A stretch of DNA of 33,705 nt, from contig CANQNM010000004.1 of assembly GCA_947625265.1 (NCBI GenBank), positions 1 through 33,705 on the forward strand, read 5' to 3'. Shown one piece after another: positions 7,694 to 15,619 of the stretch. The DNA is from an uncultured Clostridia bacterium (GTDB taxonomy: Bacteria; Bacillota; Clostridia; Oscillospirales; CAG-272). The notes under the pieces were generated by a model that searched no databases, was not told the origin of the DNA, and saw only the letters and a list, made by a program, of their open reading frames with translations. The translations under genes and the position numbers were made by a program. Positions within the stretch are counted from its first letter, which is position 1; each line of letters begins with the position of its first letter.

Positions 7694-8689
7694 TTATGCA
7701 TCTACATCCACCGTTTGGCGTTCATCTCCCGCGAAAACGGCGAGTGACCGATCACAGTCCCGAAAAGCAGTACGCGCCAACTGGCAATCCGGCGCAAGTT
7801 TCAGCAATCTCAGCGATTTACAGTCCTTAAACGCTTTGCCGCCCACCTTCTCCACCGTCTCTGCCCCCACAACGCCCTTTAAGTTCCGACAGTTGGAAAA
7901 GGCCGATTTTCCAATGGCGTCAATCTTTCCGTTCAGGGTCACCTGTGTGAGTTCGTTACAGTCTTTGAAAGCATTCCTTCCAACCTCGGTCACGGGAATT
8001 CCGTAAATTTTTTCACGCAAAACCGCTGTTTGCTGATCCCTGTCACAATCGACGACCGCATATCCGTTGAGCGTTAGCGCATAGCGCAAACCGTCCCTCT
8101 TGGGCAGAGCAAAGAGCGTGCCCACGACCGCGACAACCGTCAGCAACAGTACCGCACAGGGCAGAAAACGGATCCAGAACTCTTTCTTTTTTTCGGCCTT
8201 CGCCGTGTGAAACGCCTGGCGATCCTTTTCCAGTTGCGACCGTATCGCCGCAGCGTCTTTATAATCCCGCAGTTCCACGGCACATCCGATCAAATCGGAC
8301 AGTTCTTTTTCATTCTTTTCGGTTTTCGAAACTCCTTCCAACAGAAAAAGGTACTTCTCCTCCTTTTCCTCAAGAAGTTTTCGCTGTGCTTCCTCATAGG
8401 AAAAAAGCACCTGCCCATATCCTTTTCCCGCGTTTTTTCGGGCGCTTTCAAAAAGGGCGTAGGAAGACAGCGGCAAAGGAAGATTTACCAATTGCTCCTC
8501 GCTATGCATACAATTTTGCGCCAAAAGCGCCCCGATATACGCGGTCGGCTCCGTGGGACTGTCCGCCATCACTTTTTCAAAAATTCTTACGGCCTCCGAA
8601 TATTTGTTATTCTTCAGCAAATAATACGCATGCTGCAGATCCGTCAACTCTTCCACGTCATACCACTCTCCTTTCCGCTCATATTCCAT
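7694..8689 (-). CDS. Membrane protein with TPR-like N-terminus and leucine-rich repeats
   Basis: A 331-residue protein in three parts. Residues ~15-45 look like one tetratricopeptide-type helical pair (LQHAYYLLKNNKYSEAVRIFEKV), followed by a charged helical, partly coiled-coil region to ~165. A single membrane segment (about 172-195) comes after a KKK cluster. The C-terminal ~130 residues hold BspA/LRR_5-type repeats of about 22-24 residues (VGRNAFKDCNEL, IGKSAFSNCRNL, VGGKAFKDCKSL, ARTAFRDCDRSL). The positive cluster before the membrane segment predicts N-terminus inside and repeats outside. Function is unknown; LRR_5 domains usually mediate protein or surface interactions. Expressed from a perfect consensus promoter with an ~80-nt leader; only a weak GAG precedes the ATG. 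Confidence 0.8.
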   Translation of the reverse strand: MEYERKGEWYDVEELTDLQHAYYLLKNNKYSEAVRIFEKVMADSPTEPTAYIGALLAQNCMHSEEQLVNLPLPLSSYALFESARKNAGKGYGQVLFSYEEAQRKLLEEKEEKYLFLLEGVSKTEKNEKELSDLIGCAVELRDYKDAAAIRSQLEKDRQAFHTAKAEKKKEFWIRFLPCAVLLLTVVAVVGTLFALPKRDGLRYALTLNGYAVVDCDRDQQTAVLREKIYGIPVTEVGRNAFKDCNELTQVTLNGKIDAIGKSAFSNCRNLKGVVGAETVEKVGGKAFKDCKSLRLLKLAPDCQLARTAFRDCDRSLAVFAGDERQTVDVDA

Positions 8690-8778
8690 TTTGGAGCAAC
8701 TCGCCGTCCCGGGATTTCGGGACGCTCTGTACCGGTTTCAAGGATACTTTTTTCCTGTTGTCTTCCGTATTATACCTC

Positions 8779-8807
8779 ATTATACTTCTTTTTCGTTTCC
8801 ATGTCAA
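8779..8807 (-). promoter_or_regulatory. Consensus sigma-A promoter for the leucine-rich-repeat gene
   Basis: On the minus strand TTGACA (8807-8802) and TATAAT (8784-8779) are exactly 17 bp apart. The promoter lies between the spoIVB stop and the LRR gene, so this gene is transcribed in vegetative cells independently of the sporulation genes upstream. Confidence 0.8.
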
Positions 8808-8837
8808 CGGGTATTCCCCGTACAAAACAAAAAATCG

Positions 8838-8871
8838 GAAAAGCCGGAAAAAATCCCTAGGATTTTCACCG
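8838..8871 (-). terminator. Possible terminator after spoIVB
   Basis: On the minus strand CGG-TG-AAAATCC (8871-8860) can pair with GGATTTT-TT-CCG (8856-8845) around a 3-base loop. T-rich sequence is present in and after the right arm. The stem is A/T-rich with a 2x2 internal loop, so efficiency is uncertain. Confidence 0.35.
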
Positions 8872-8883
8872 ACTCTTCCATTT

Positions 8884-10029
8884 TTAAGACATGTTGTCGA
8901 GCATGTTTCCGATATAAATGCCGTATCCTCTTGTGGGGTCCTCCACCAATACATGGGTCACCGCACCCACGATTTTTCCGTTTTGCAGGATAGGGCTTCC
9001 ACTCATTCCCTGTACAATTCCGCCTGTGAGCGCAAGAAGATTTTCATCGGTCACTCTTATAAGATAGTTTTTACCGGAGGCTTCAAAGGAAAGAATTTTT
9101 TCAATTTCCACCTCATACCTTTGCGGACCTCCACTGCAAACTGTACAAAGAATTTCCGCTTTCCCTTCCTTCACCTGTTCGGCTCTCGCCGCTTCTACGG
9201 GATTTCCGACAATATCTTTCTTATCGCACTGACCGAATATACCCTGCACGGTGTTCCTTTTCACTTCCCCACGGTTTCCCGGGCAAAACAGACCGCGCAA
9301 TTGTCCCGGAACGCCTTTGGATCCTTTCATCACGGAGGTGATGCGTACATCGGTGATGTTCCCGTGTCCCAGACGGAGAAGCGTACCGCTGCCGCTTTGA
9401 CAGATGCCATGACCCAGACCGGCAAACATCCCGGTTTCAGGATCGTAGAATGTCAACGTTCCGATTCCGGCAAGAGAGTCTCTCACATAAACACCCAGAG
9501 CGCCGCGGCCGGAACTATCGGGATCCGCATAAACGTTTACCGTCCTCTTTTTTCCCTCACGGAAAAATTCCACCGTCGTTTTTTCACCGGTCAGTTTTTC
9601 AAGAGCCTTCGTCAGTCCTGCGGCGTCATTGATTTTTTCATGATTAACACCGCAAATGAGATCTCCTTCGGTCAATCCGGCTTTCATTGCCGGACTGCCC
9701 GGTTCCACCCGGCAAATCATCGCCCCGTCGGTATAGAAACGAACGCCAAAGGGCGTCCCTCCCGGAATAAGCATCCTACCCTCTTTCAAGGTAGTTTTCT
9801 TTTTCCAGGCGTCAACCGTTTGCTCCCCTTCTTTCCCGGACGCGCCGCGCAGAGAATTGTCCGACCCGCACTCCCGTTCCTCCTCAAAAGAACCGCACTG
9901 CCTTTCCTTCGCATACACACACACAGGAAGCGCCCTCATTGAAAACAGCCCGATCCATGCCGCCAATAAAATCGACGAGGTTCGTGCAAACCTTCCTCTC
10001 AACACGGATCGTTGTTTAAACCGTCTCAA
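8884..10029 (-). CDS. spoIVB: SpoIVB, sporulation signalling serine peptidase (S55)
   Basis: SpoIVB is made in the forespore and cleaves SpoIVFA, releasing the SpoIVFB protease that activates pro-SigK in the mother cell. From TTG 10029 it has 381 residues: a membrane anchor (about 18-40), a PDZ domain (about 90-170, IPGGTPFGVRF...AGLTEGDLICGVN) and an S55 peptidase domain. That domain has the catalytic His in AGLGHGICQSG and Ser in QGMSGSPILQNGKIVGAVTHV. The start is uncertain. The frame is open to TTG 10167, but that extension is very basic, lacks a binding site and overlaps repeat-like DNA. TTG 10029 has GAGG 11 bases upstream and puts the anchor near the N-terminus, as in other SpoIVB proteins. 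Confidence 0.92.
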   Translation of the reverse strand: MRRFKQRSVLRGRFARTSSILLAAWIGLFSMRALPVCVYAKERQCGSFEEERECGSDNSLRGASGKEGEQTVDAWKKKTTLKEGRMLIPGGTPFGVRFYTDGAMICRVEPGSPAMKAGLTEGDLICGVNHEKINDAAGLTKALEKLTGEKTTVEFFREGKKRTVNVYADPDSSGRGALGVYVRDSLAGIGTLTFYDPETGMFAGLGHGICQSGSGTLLRLGHGNITDVRITSVMKGSKGVPGQLRGLFCPGNRGEVKRNTVQGIFGQCDKKDIVGNPVEAARAEQVKEGKAEILCTVCSGGPQRYEVEIEKILSFEASGKNYLIRVTDENLLALTGGIVQGMSGSPILQNGKIVGAVTHVLVEDPTRGYGIYIGNMLDNMS

Positions 10030-10260
10030 TTCTCGTTTTACCTCAAATTCTGCTTCATTGCGCGCCGAAAATCCCTGCCGCCGACTGTCATTTTCCTGTC
10101 GGAGGTCGGATATCTGATGCCTCTTTCGTTTCAGGTTCCGGATTTTCTGCTTACGTTGGAATTTCAAATTTCAAATGTCAGATCTCTTAAGTTTCTTTGA
10201 ATTTCCAATTCCCAATTTTTTAAAATCCAATAACTGGGAGGAACCGTCAACCGCCGCTTT
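10030..10260. repeat. A/T-rich degenerate repeat-like stretch upstream of spoIVB
   Basis: Near 10155-10240 short related words recur on the plus strand: GGAATTTC, AAATTTCAAATG, GAATTTCCAATTCCCAATTTT. Towards spoIVB come GTCGGATATCTGATG-like words. The pattern resembles decayed low-complexity repeats rather than codons or regulatory sites. It underlies the doubtful N-terminal extension of spoIVB. Confidence 0.3.
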
Positions 10261-10381
10261 TCGGCGCACAATTATCTTTCGCCGCCTGTGCTTTTTTATG
10301 TGAAGCAATATTTGCTCAATTTCTCAATGCAAGGTGTAAAAAACACTTTTTTATTTCATGATAAATTTTCAAAAAGTATTT

Positions 10382-10411
10382 TTGTATGAGGAAAAAGGTA
10401 AAACTGCATAC
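10382..10411 (-). promoter_or_regulatory. Candidate forespore (SigF/SigG-type) promoter for spoIVB
   Basis: On the minus strand GTATG (10411-10407) fits the -35 pattern GHATR. After exactly 18 bp, CATACAA (10388-10382) matches the -10 pattern CATNHTA with one mismatch. spoIVB is known to be read by the forespore sigma factors in Bacillus. The site is about 350 bp upstream of the preferred start, a long leader that weakens the call. Confidence 0.35.
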
Positions 10412-10458
10412 TTTTCAAACAGTGAAAACGAAAACGTCCAAACGACGAACATCAAAAT

Positions 10459-12084
10459 TCATTTGCAGGAAATGAACAGAGGGACGCCCGCCTCCGCCGT
10501 TTTTTCGCGGCGGTCAGCGCTTTCCTTTCCTTTCCCCTCGGATGCTCCGGGTATGCCAGACGCCAGACTGTCTACCGGCACTCCGTACCGCTTGGCAATA
10601 TCAAAAAAGGCTTCGTTCTTCTCCGGAAAATAAAGAATCACGCTGCCGCGTTTTCCGGGAGTTTTCCGAATCTCCGGCAAAATCCGAATCTCATCCACCG
10701 TCTGTACCGGATCTTTTGAAAGCAATTGACCGAAAAATCCCACTTCAAAGTCACAGGTCAAGATATTTTTGTCCAGTCTGCACCGAACGCCCGACGCTCT
10801 GCAAGCGACTTCCCCAGTCTGATGTTCCTCCGCCTTTTTGTCGGTTTTGAAGCGCAGCGGAATGGTGGTGCGCCGTACGTCCGGCGCGCCCGCGCTGTCG
10901 CGCAGAAGCAACGAAATGCCACAATCTCCCTCAAGCACGGTTTTACCCTCTTTGTCCGGTTCGCTCGCCAGATGCAAATCGGGGAAAAGGAAAGATTGCA
11001 CCAACGTGTACCCGCCATCCTCCGGCAGATCCAACGTCGCACTTTCATTCACCGAAAAACCGCCTTTCAAGGGGGCGCAGAATCTGTAAAAGATCTTTTC
11101 AGACAAAGAAAGTTCGGTTTCCTTTTCCAGTGAATAGGCGTCTGACAACAATGAAACGGATTTGGGATAGTATACCGTCAGATCGCAAAGGTAGGTCATA
11201 TCAAACTCGATCACTCTCTTCTGACCGAATTCATCATCCCGCAATCTGAATTCGCATCCCTCGGGCAGAAGGGTGCAAAAACACTCGCCGCCCTCATGCA
11301 GCCCCTCGTTTTTAACAGTTTGTGAAAAAGACAGTGAAAATGTCAGGGGCAAAATCTCCTCCCTACCCTCCTTGTCACTTCCGGTGCTGACAAGACAGTA
11401 TATTTCGGCGGATCCTCTGATCTGCGCTTCCCCTTCCGTCACTCTGCAATCCTGCATCACCGGAACGGCTCTGCCAAAGAGCAATTCCACGGCGGTGGGC
11501 ATCGCCGCCTCGAAATTTAAATCCTCGGAAAGGGTCAGGCCGTTTTCACGAAGATTCAGCACATTGACGCTGTCAATCCGATCCACCTTACACTGAAGTC
11601 TCGCTTCATCCTCCAGAGTGTTCGCGCCCAGCAGCATCGGAACATTGCAGTGCCTTTTAAAAACGCTGACTTTCGCGCCGCAGTTGGAACGTATGTTGAG
11701 TTTTCTTGGATTGAGCATCCGAACGTTGACACCCTCGCATACCGGAACAATCAAATCGACACAATCCTGCGACAACTCCTCGTTTCCGATTTTATCCTCA
11801 AACCCGGTGACAAAAAGCGCGCTTTTCAAACTCTGATCCTCAGCGATGTACAGGATTTTATAACTCACCTCTCCCTCGTATTCCAATGTTCCACTGCCTA
11901 TAAATCGCCCCTTGACAGTGGCCGTGGGAAAGGTTGCCACGATTTTCCGAATATCCGGCAAATAGTCCGGAAGAATAAAATCGTCTCCCGCTTCCTTCAG
12001 CCGCTCCTCTTCATATACCGGAAGCGCACAGCAAAATTCCTCATCCTCACCGCCTCTGAAATTAGGCGCTTTGTTGTACTCCAT
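10459..12084 (-). CDS. sipL: SipL-like spore coat morphogenesis protein (SPOCS/DUF3794 plus LysM)
   Basis: A 541-residue protein with repeated SPOCS (DUF3794) domains, recognisable by FILPDYLPDIRKIVATFPTA, GTLEYEGEVSYKILYI and a second copy around YCLVSTGSDKEG...LPLTFSLSFSQTV. The C-terminus is LysM-like (about 480-541: VILYFPEKNEAFFDIAKRYG, then VPLFISCK), with a charged ~20-residue insertion before the last strand. This architecture is that of Clostridioides difficile SipL, which binds SpoIVA through its LysM domain and anchors the coat around the forespore. The ATG at 12084 is preferred over GTG 12090 because GAGGGAG lies 7 bases before it. It sits between sigK and spoIVB; SpoVID is the Bacillus functional counterpart. 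Confidence 0.8.
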   Translation of the reverse strand: MEYNKAPNFRGGEDEEFCCALPVYEEERLKEAGDDFILPDYLPDIRKIVATFPTATVKGRFIGSGTLEYEGEVSYKILYIAEDQSLKSALFVTGFEDKIGNEELSQDCVDLIVPVCEGVNVRMLNPRKLNIRSNCGAKVSVFKRHCNVPMLLGANTLEDEARLQCKVDRIDSVNVLNLRENGLTLSEDLNFEAAMPTAVELLFGRAVPVMQDCRVTEGEAQIRGSAEIYCLVSTGSDKEGREEILPLTFSLSFSQTVKNEGLHEGGECFCTLLPEGCEFRLRDDEFGQKRVIEFDMTYLCDLTVYYPKSVSLLSDAYSLEKETELSLSEKIFYRFCAPLKGGFSVNESATLDLPEDGGYTLVQSFLFPDLHLASEPDKEGKTVLEGDCGISLLLRDSAGAPDVRRTTIPLRFKTDKKAEEHQTGEVACRASGVRCRLDKNILTCDFEVGFFGQLLSKDPVQTVDEIRILPEIRKTPGKRGSVILYFPEKNEAFFDIAKRYGVPVDSLASGIPGASEGKGKESADRREKTAEAGVPLFISCK

Positions 12085-12145
12085 ATCCACACTCCCTCTC
12101 GGTTTTCTTTTGTCCCTATTTTATGCGTTGTTTCTTCCACATATG

Positions 12146-12841
12146 CTATCCTCCGGTGCGCTTGAGATATTCCCCGATTTTTTCAAGCGCACCTTTTTCG
12201 ATTCTGGATACATAACTGCGCGATATGCCCATCTGCTTTGCAATTTCCCTCTGGGTCACAGGAGGATTTCCGTCCAGTCCGTAACGCCGGATAATCACCT
12301 TGCGCTCCCTCTGTTCCAGATCTTTCATAATATATTCCACAGCTTTTGCCGAACTCATTTTGGTAAACAATTCTTCCGCGATGTGATCTTCGGTTGCCAA
12401 AATATCTGCATAGGTCAATGGATTTCCGTCTTTATCTACGTCGATGGTTTCATTCATTGAAACTTCTCCTGAATTTTTTTTCTGGGATCTGAAATACATG
12501 AGGATTTCATTTTGCAAACACTTTCCGGCATAGGTCGCAAACCGCGCGCCTTTTTCCACATCATAGGTGTCGATGGCTTTGATCAGACCAATGGTGCCGA
12601 TAGAGATCAGATCTTCCTGACTTTTATACTGCGTATAATATTTTTTTACAATATGCGCCACAAGACGAAGATTGTGCTCGATCAGTTTCTCCCGCGCACC
12701 GGTATCGCCTGCCCGCGCCAGACGAAAGCACGCCCGCTCCTCTTCCGCTGACAAAGGCGGAGGGAAACGATGTCCCTCCGACACATGCAACACCATATAG
12801 TATAAGCCGAACAGCACTGCCGCCGCAGACATTCCGATCAT
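12146..12841 (-). CDS. sigK: RNA polymerase sigma-K factor (pro-SigK)
   Basis: The late mother-cell sigma factor, directing coat and maturation genes. From ATG 12841 it has 231 residues. A hydrophobic pro-sequence (about 1-22, MIGMSAAAVLFGLYYMVLHV), removed by SpoIVFB in Bacillus, leads into region 2 (EHNLRLVAHIVKKYY, DLISIGTIGLIKAIDTYD, ARFATYAGKCLQNEILMYFR). Region 4 has a helix-turn-helix (TQREIAKQMGISRSYVSRIEKGAL). The coding frame is continuous, so no skin-type prophage interrupts it. The GAGGA site abuts an upstream ATG at 12850 but is 9 bases from ATG 12841, which is therefore preferred. Located 61 bp before sipL on the same strand, likely one mother-cell transcript. Confidence 0.95.
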   Translation of the reverse strand: MIGMSAAAVLFGLYYMVLHVSEGHRFPPPLSAEEERACFRLARAGDTGAREKLIEHNLRLVAHIVKKYYTQYKSQEDLISIGTIGLIKAIDTYDVEKGARFATYAGKCLQNEILMYFRSQKKNSGEVSMNETIDVDKDGNPLTYADILATEDHIAEELFTKMSSAKAVEYIMKDLEQRERKVIIRRYGLDGNPPVTQREIAKQMGISRSYVSRIEKGALEKIGEYLKRTGG

Positions 12842-12930
12842 GATGACCATTCCTCACTTTGCTTTTTGGTTTTTCGTCCGGTGAAGATCATATAGAAATC
12901 TCCTGTGCCGGAGCGGACTTTTTCATTTTC

Positions 12931-12960
12931 AGTGTATGAGATTTTATGCTTGTTTCATGT
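12931..12960 (-). promoter_or_regulatory. Weak candidate SigE-type promoter of sigK
   Basis: CATACACT on the minus strand (12938-12931) fits the SigE -10 pattern CATACANT, about 90 bp upstream of the sigK start. The matching -35 position holds only a poor ACATGAAA (12960-12953). sigK is SigE-dependent in Bacillus, which motivated the search. Support from the sequence is thin. Confidence 0.2.
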
Positions 12961-13060
12961 TCACGAACATCCTTTTTCTTCAGAGTTTTTATTCTTGCCC
13001 TTTCACAGCGCTTTCTTATCCGGCAGTTCGCCGTTCTGTTTGAAGTTTTTTTACCTTCCC

Positions 13061-13089
13061 TTGACAAACCGCTTTTTATTTGTTACACT
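13061..13089 (+). promoter_or_regulatory. Extended -10 promoter for the 13149 gene
   Basis: TTGACA (13061-13066) lies 17 bp from TACACT (13084-13089), with the extended element TG at 13081-13082. It starts a transcript with about 50 nt of leader into the anchored protein gene, the Ppx/GppA gene and perhaps the methyltransferase gene. Confidence 0.7.
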
Positions 13090-13148
13090 GCTGGATAACA
13101 GGGATGGAAACGTCCGAGCGTTCGGTTTTCAAAAAAGGAAAAAGGATT

Positions 13149-13781
13149 ATGAAATCAAAAAAAAGATATTTGATTCTCGCGGGAGGCCTTTTTATTGCTG
13201 TTCTTCTGGCAGCATTTGCTGTGGCAATCTTTTCTCAAGTGATATTCCCCATCGCAACCGCGCCTGTAGACGTTCAATGCACAAACTGGGATGCAACATA
13301 TACGTATCTTGAAAAAGCCGCGGAACGGTACGACACGGAGGAACTGTACGACTACGAACACGCCTGTTCCTTTAAAGGAAAACTGCCCAGCGATAATCCT
13401 TGGGACTACATGGACATTTATTGCAGTTTTTCTGTGAAAAATTCAAGTTTTGCTGAACGGTACAGCATTGACGCCACCCTGAAAAACGCTGAAAACTATG
13501 CCGATCACATTCTCTTTTTCTCAGATGCAAGAGCGGCATATACGACGCCTCTGTTTAGCAGACAAGCAGTGCAAGCCTATATCGTTCTGACGGTTTATTC
13601 AGGCGACCTGAGCGAAGAACAACTCTCTGAACTTGTGAATGGGCTGACAGTCACGGTGAAAGCGAACGGACACTATTTCGGCGCAAGGAGCAAAGATGTT
13701 TCGTTTAAAAAGTGCGAAAACATTGAATTCCATAAAACAGGGATCAAGCCTTCGGTCCAAACCGGAGAAACAGGGGAATAA
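13149..13781 (+). CDS. Unknown membrane-anchored protein
   Basis: A 210-residue protein I do not recognise. A basic start (MKSKKRY) leads into one hydrophobic segment (about 8-33, ILAGGLFIAVLLAAFAVAIF). The remainder (about 35-210) is probably extracytoplasmic, mixed alpha/beta in appearance, and ends in a polar tail (PSVQTGETGE). There is no cleavable lipobox. The ATG at 13149 is preferred to one at 13080, which lies on the promoter, because purine-rich AAGGAAAAAGGA directly precedes it. The Ppx/GppA gene starts 6 bp after its stop, so the two are translated from one message. No function can be inferred from the sequence. Confidence 0.75.
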   Translation: MKSKKRYLILAGGLFIAVLLAAFAVAIFSQVIFPIATAPVDVQCTNWDATYTYLEKAAERYDTEELYDYEHACSFKGKLPSDNPWDYMDIYCSFSVKNSSFAERYSIDATLKNAENYADHILFFSDARAAYTTPLFSRQAVQAYIVLTVYSGDLSEEQLSELVNGLTVTVKANGHYFGARSKDVSFKKCENIEFHKTGIKPSVQTGETGE

Positions 13782-13787
13782 CGAACT

Positions 13788-14702
13788 ATGAACTATATGG
13801 TCATCGACATCGGTTCAAACACCGTGAAATATGATGTTTTCAGCCTTTCAGCAAATTCTCCTGAAAAAATTGCCCACCGTTCCAACGCCGTGCGCCTTAT
13901 CGGGTATGTGGAAAAGGGAAAACTGTCAAAGGAAGGGTTGGACATTCTGTGCCGGACACTCACGGACTATGCACAGGACGCCGTGCGTCTGGACTGCTCC
14001 AATATCTTTGCCTTCGCCACCGCCGCTTTCAGACTTCTCGCGCAGCCTTCACAGGAACTGGAATCCGTGCGGGAACGTACCGGAATTTCCGTCAGACTGC
14101 TCTCGGGAGAGGAAGAAGCGCGATGCAGTTTCATCGGAATGCAAATGACCTGTGAAAACCTTCCAGACAGGGGAATGATGTTGGACATGGGGGGCGGAAG
14201 CACCGAAATCAACATTTTCGACGGGAAACAGTCCCTCTACCTCTCTTCCTGTCCTTTCGGCGCACTCTCGGTAAAAAAGGCACTGAATGTGGGAACTGTC
14301 CTTTCGGCGCACCAAAAAAAAGAAATTTCGGAATATGTGAAAGACCGTGTGCCACGGGAGATTCTGCGTTTCGAACCGTACGGTAAAGTTGCCGTGCTCG
14401 TGGGAGGAACCGCCAAGGCGTGCGCCACTCTTGCAAAAACCTTTTTTCAAAATGACCGAAATACCTTTGGGACGGCGTTTTTTGAAAATTTTTTGAAACT
14501 TTTTGAGAATTCCGGCAAGGAAGAGATCGACCGCGTGAAAAAACTCCTCCCCGACCGCTATGAGTTGATGGCATCGGGACTTTGCGCTTTTCTTGAAATT
14601 TTCACGATCATGCACACCGAAAAAATCGTCGTTTGCAGCGGAGGCATTCGCGAGGGATACCTGTCTCTTGCCACAGAACGGGAAAAATCCTCCGAAATCT
14701 GA
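13788..14702 (+). CDS. Ppx/GppA-family phosphatase
   Basis: A 304-residue protein of the exopolyphosphatase/guanosine pentaphosphate phosphatase family, with the actin-like ASKHA fold. Visible motifs: the first phosphate loop VIDIGSNTVKYDVF (residues 5-18), FAFATAAFRLL, the LSGEEEARCSF segment, and the second phosphate loop MLDMGGGSTEINIF. A C-terminal LPDRYELMASGL segment and CSGGIREGYL follow. It is short, with only the catalytic core and no C-terminal HD-like domain. Substrate (polyphosphate or pppGpp) cannot be told from sequence. It lies 6 bp after the anchored-protein gene, with an AGGGGA binding site within that gene's end. Confidence 0.88.
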   Translation: MNYMVIDIGSNTVKYDVFSLSANSPEKIAHRSNAVRLIGYVEKGKLSKEGLDILCRTLTDYAQDAVRLDCSNIFAFATAAFRLLAQPSQELESVRERTGISVRLLSGEEEARCSFIGMQMTCENLPDRGMMLDMGGGSTEINIFDGKQSLYLSSCPFGALSVKKALNVGTVLSAHQKKEISEYVKDRVPREILRFEPYGKVAVLVGGTAKACATLAKTFFQNDRNTFGTAFFENFLKLFENSGKEEIDRVKKLLPDRYELMASGLCAFLEIFTIMHTEKIVVCSGGIREGYLSLATEREKSSEI

Positions 14703-14829
14703 ACAGAACGACATAAAACTCTCTTTTTTCCAAAGGCTTCGCGCTTTCACGCGAAATTCTTAGAAGAACAAAAATGGAAGTGAAAAAACAGCAAGAATCC
14801 ATGCAACCGGAAAGGAACGGTCACAAAAA

Positions 14830-15600
14830 ATGAACAAAGAGCCGACCGCAGCGGAAAGTTCTTCCCTTCTTTTTGAGGGAATGATTTGTCTACGCGCGCT
14901 TGTTGAAGGAACCGGGAGCAGTTTTAACGACCGCCGAATTGAGAAGGTTCTGTATGCGAAAGAACGTCTTGAAAAACACCCAAAAGAATATGCCTTTCTT
15001 TGCCATAGGGCCAAAGAGCAAAATTTTCAACTGATTTTCTCGGACAGGCAAATACTTGATTCGCTCGCGCCTGACCGAAGCCACGGGGGAATTCTTGCCT
15101 TCTGCACCGAACGAAACTTCCCTCGGTTTTCAGAGGATTTCCTTGTCAAACAGGGCTTTTATATGGCAATGGAGGGCATTGAAGATCCTTACAACTTCGG
15201 TTACGCCCTGCGCTCGGTTTATGCCGCGGGCGTTGACGGAGTGATTCTTTCGGGAGGCGTGAGAACCGGCGCGGACGGTATCGTCTGCCGGTCTTCCGCG
15301 GGCGCTTTTGAAAGAATGCCAATATACACGGCGTCAAAGGAATTTACCGGAATTTTCAGAAAGGCCGGCTACAGGGTTATTTGTGCCGATCTTCCCGATT
15401 CCAAACCAGTGTACGACGCAAATCTGAAAAAACCGCTCCTTCTGGTGATTGGTGGTGAAAAAAGGGGTATCAGCAGAGAATTACTTCAAAGCTGCGACGA
15501 AATTGTGAGGCTGGACTATGGCAGACCGTTTGACGCCGCCCTTTCCTCCGCCTCCGCCGCGTCAATCCTCGCTTTCGAGGTCTTCCGACAAAACCGATAG
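14830..15600 (+). CDS. SpoU/TrmH-family RNA 2'-O-ribose methyltransferase
   Basis: A 256-residue SPOUT methyltransferase that would use S-adenosylmethionine to methylate a ribose in rRNA or tRNA. An N-terminal substrate-binding part (about 1-105, FEGMICLRALVEGTG) precedes the knotted domain. Motif 1 is MEGIEDPYNFGYALRS (about 114-129), motif 2 VIGGEKRGISRELL and motif 3 LSSASAASILAFEV. Motif 1 has DPYNFG where most homologues have DPxNxG, so the Asn is kept. The exact target is not predictable. A weak AAAGGAA lies about 13 bases before the ATG. A second SpoU-type gene lies on the other side of the infC operon at 17172. Confidence 0.88.
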   Translation: MNKEPTAAESSSLLFEGMICLRALVEGTGSSFNDRRIEKVLYAKERLEKHPKEYAFLCHRAKEQNFQLIFSDRQILDSLAPDRSHGGILAFCTERNFPRFSEDFLVKQGFYMAMEGIEDPYNFGYALRSVYAAGVDGVILSGGVRTGADGIVCRSSAGAFERMPIYTASKEFTGIFRKAGYRVICADLPDSKPVYDANLKKPLLLVIGGEKRGISRELLQSCDEIVRLDYGRPFDAALSSASAASILAFEVFRQNR

Positions 15601-15619
15601 AAAATTTCCAGACGCACCG

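Noticed and set aside
8386..9942. A 518-codon open frame on the plus strand
   Set aside because: It lies antisense to the LRR gene and spoIVB, both with clear domains, promoter and motifs. Its translation shows no recognisable domain and it has no ribosome site.
10330..10352. A/T-rich hairpin AAGGTGT-AAAAA-ACACTTT followed by T's as a plus-strand terminator
   Set aside because: No plus-strand gene leads into it, and both neighbouring genes are on the minus strand, where the T-run would be on the wrong side.
14774..14833. A 19-codon frame ending in ATGA at the 14830 methyltransferase start
   Set aside because: Any gene starting ATGA creates a TGA in this frame, so the overlap is cheap. Its start has no good ribosome site.
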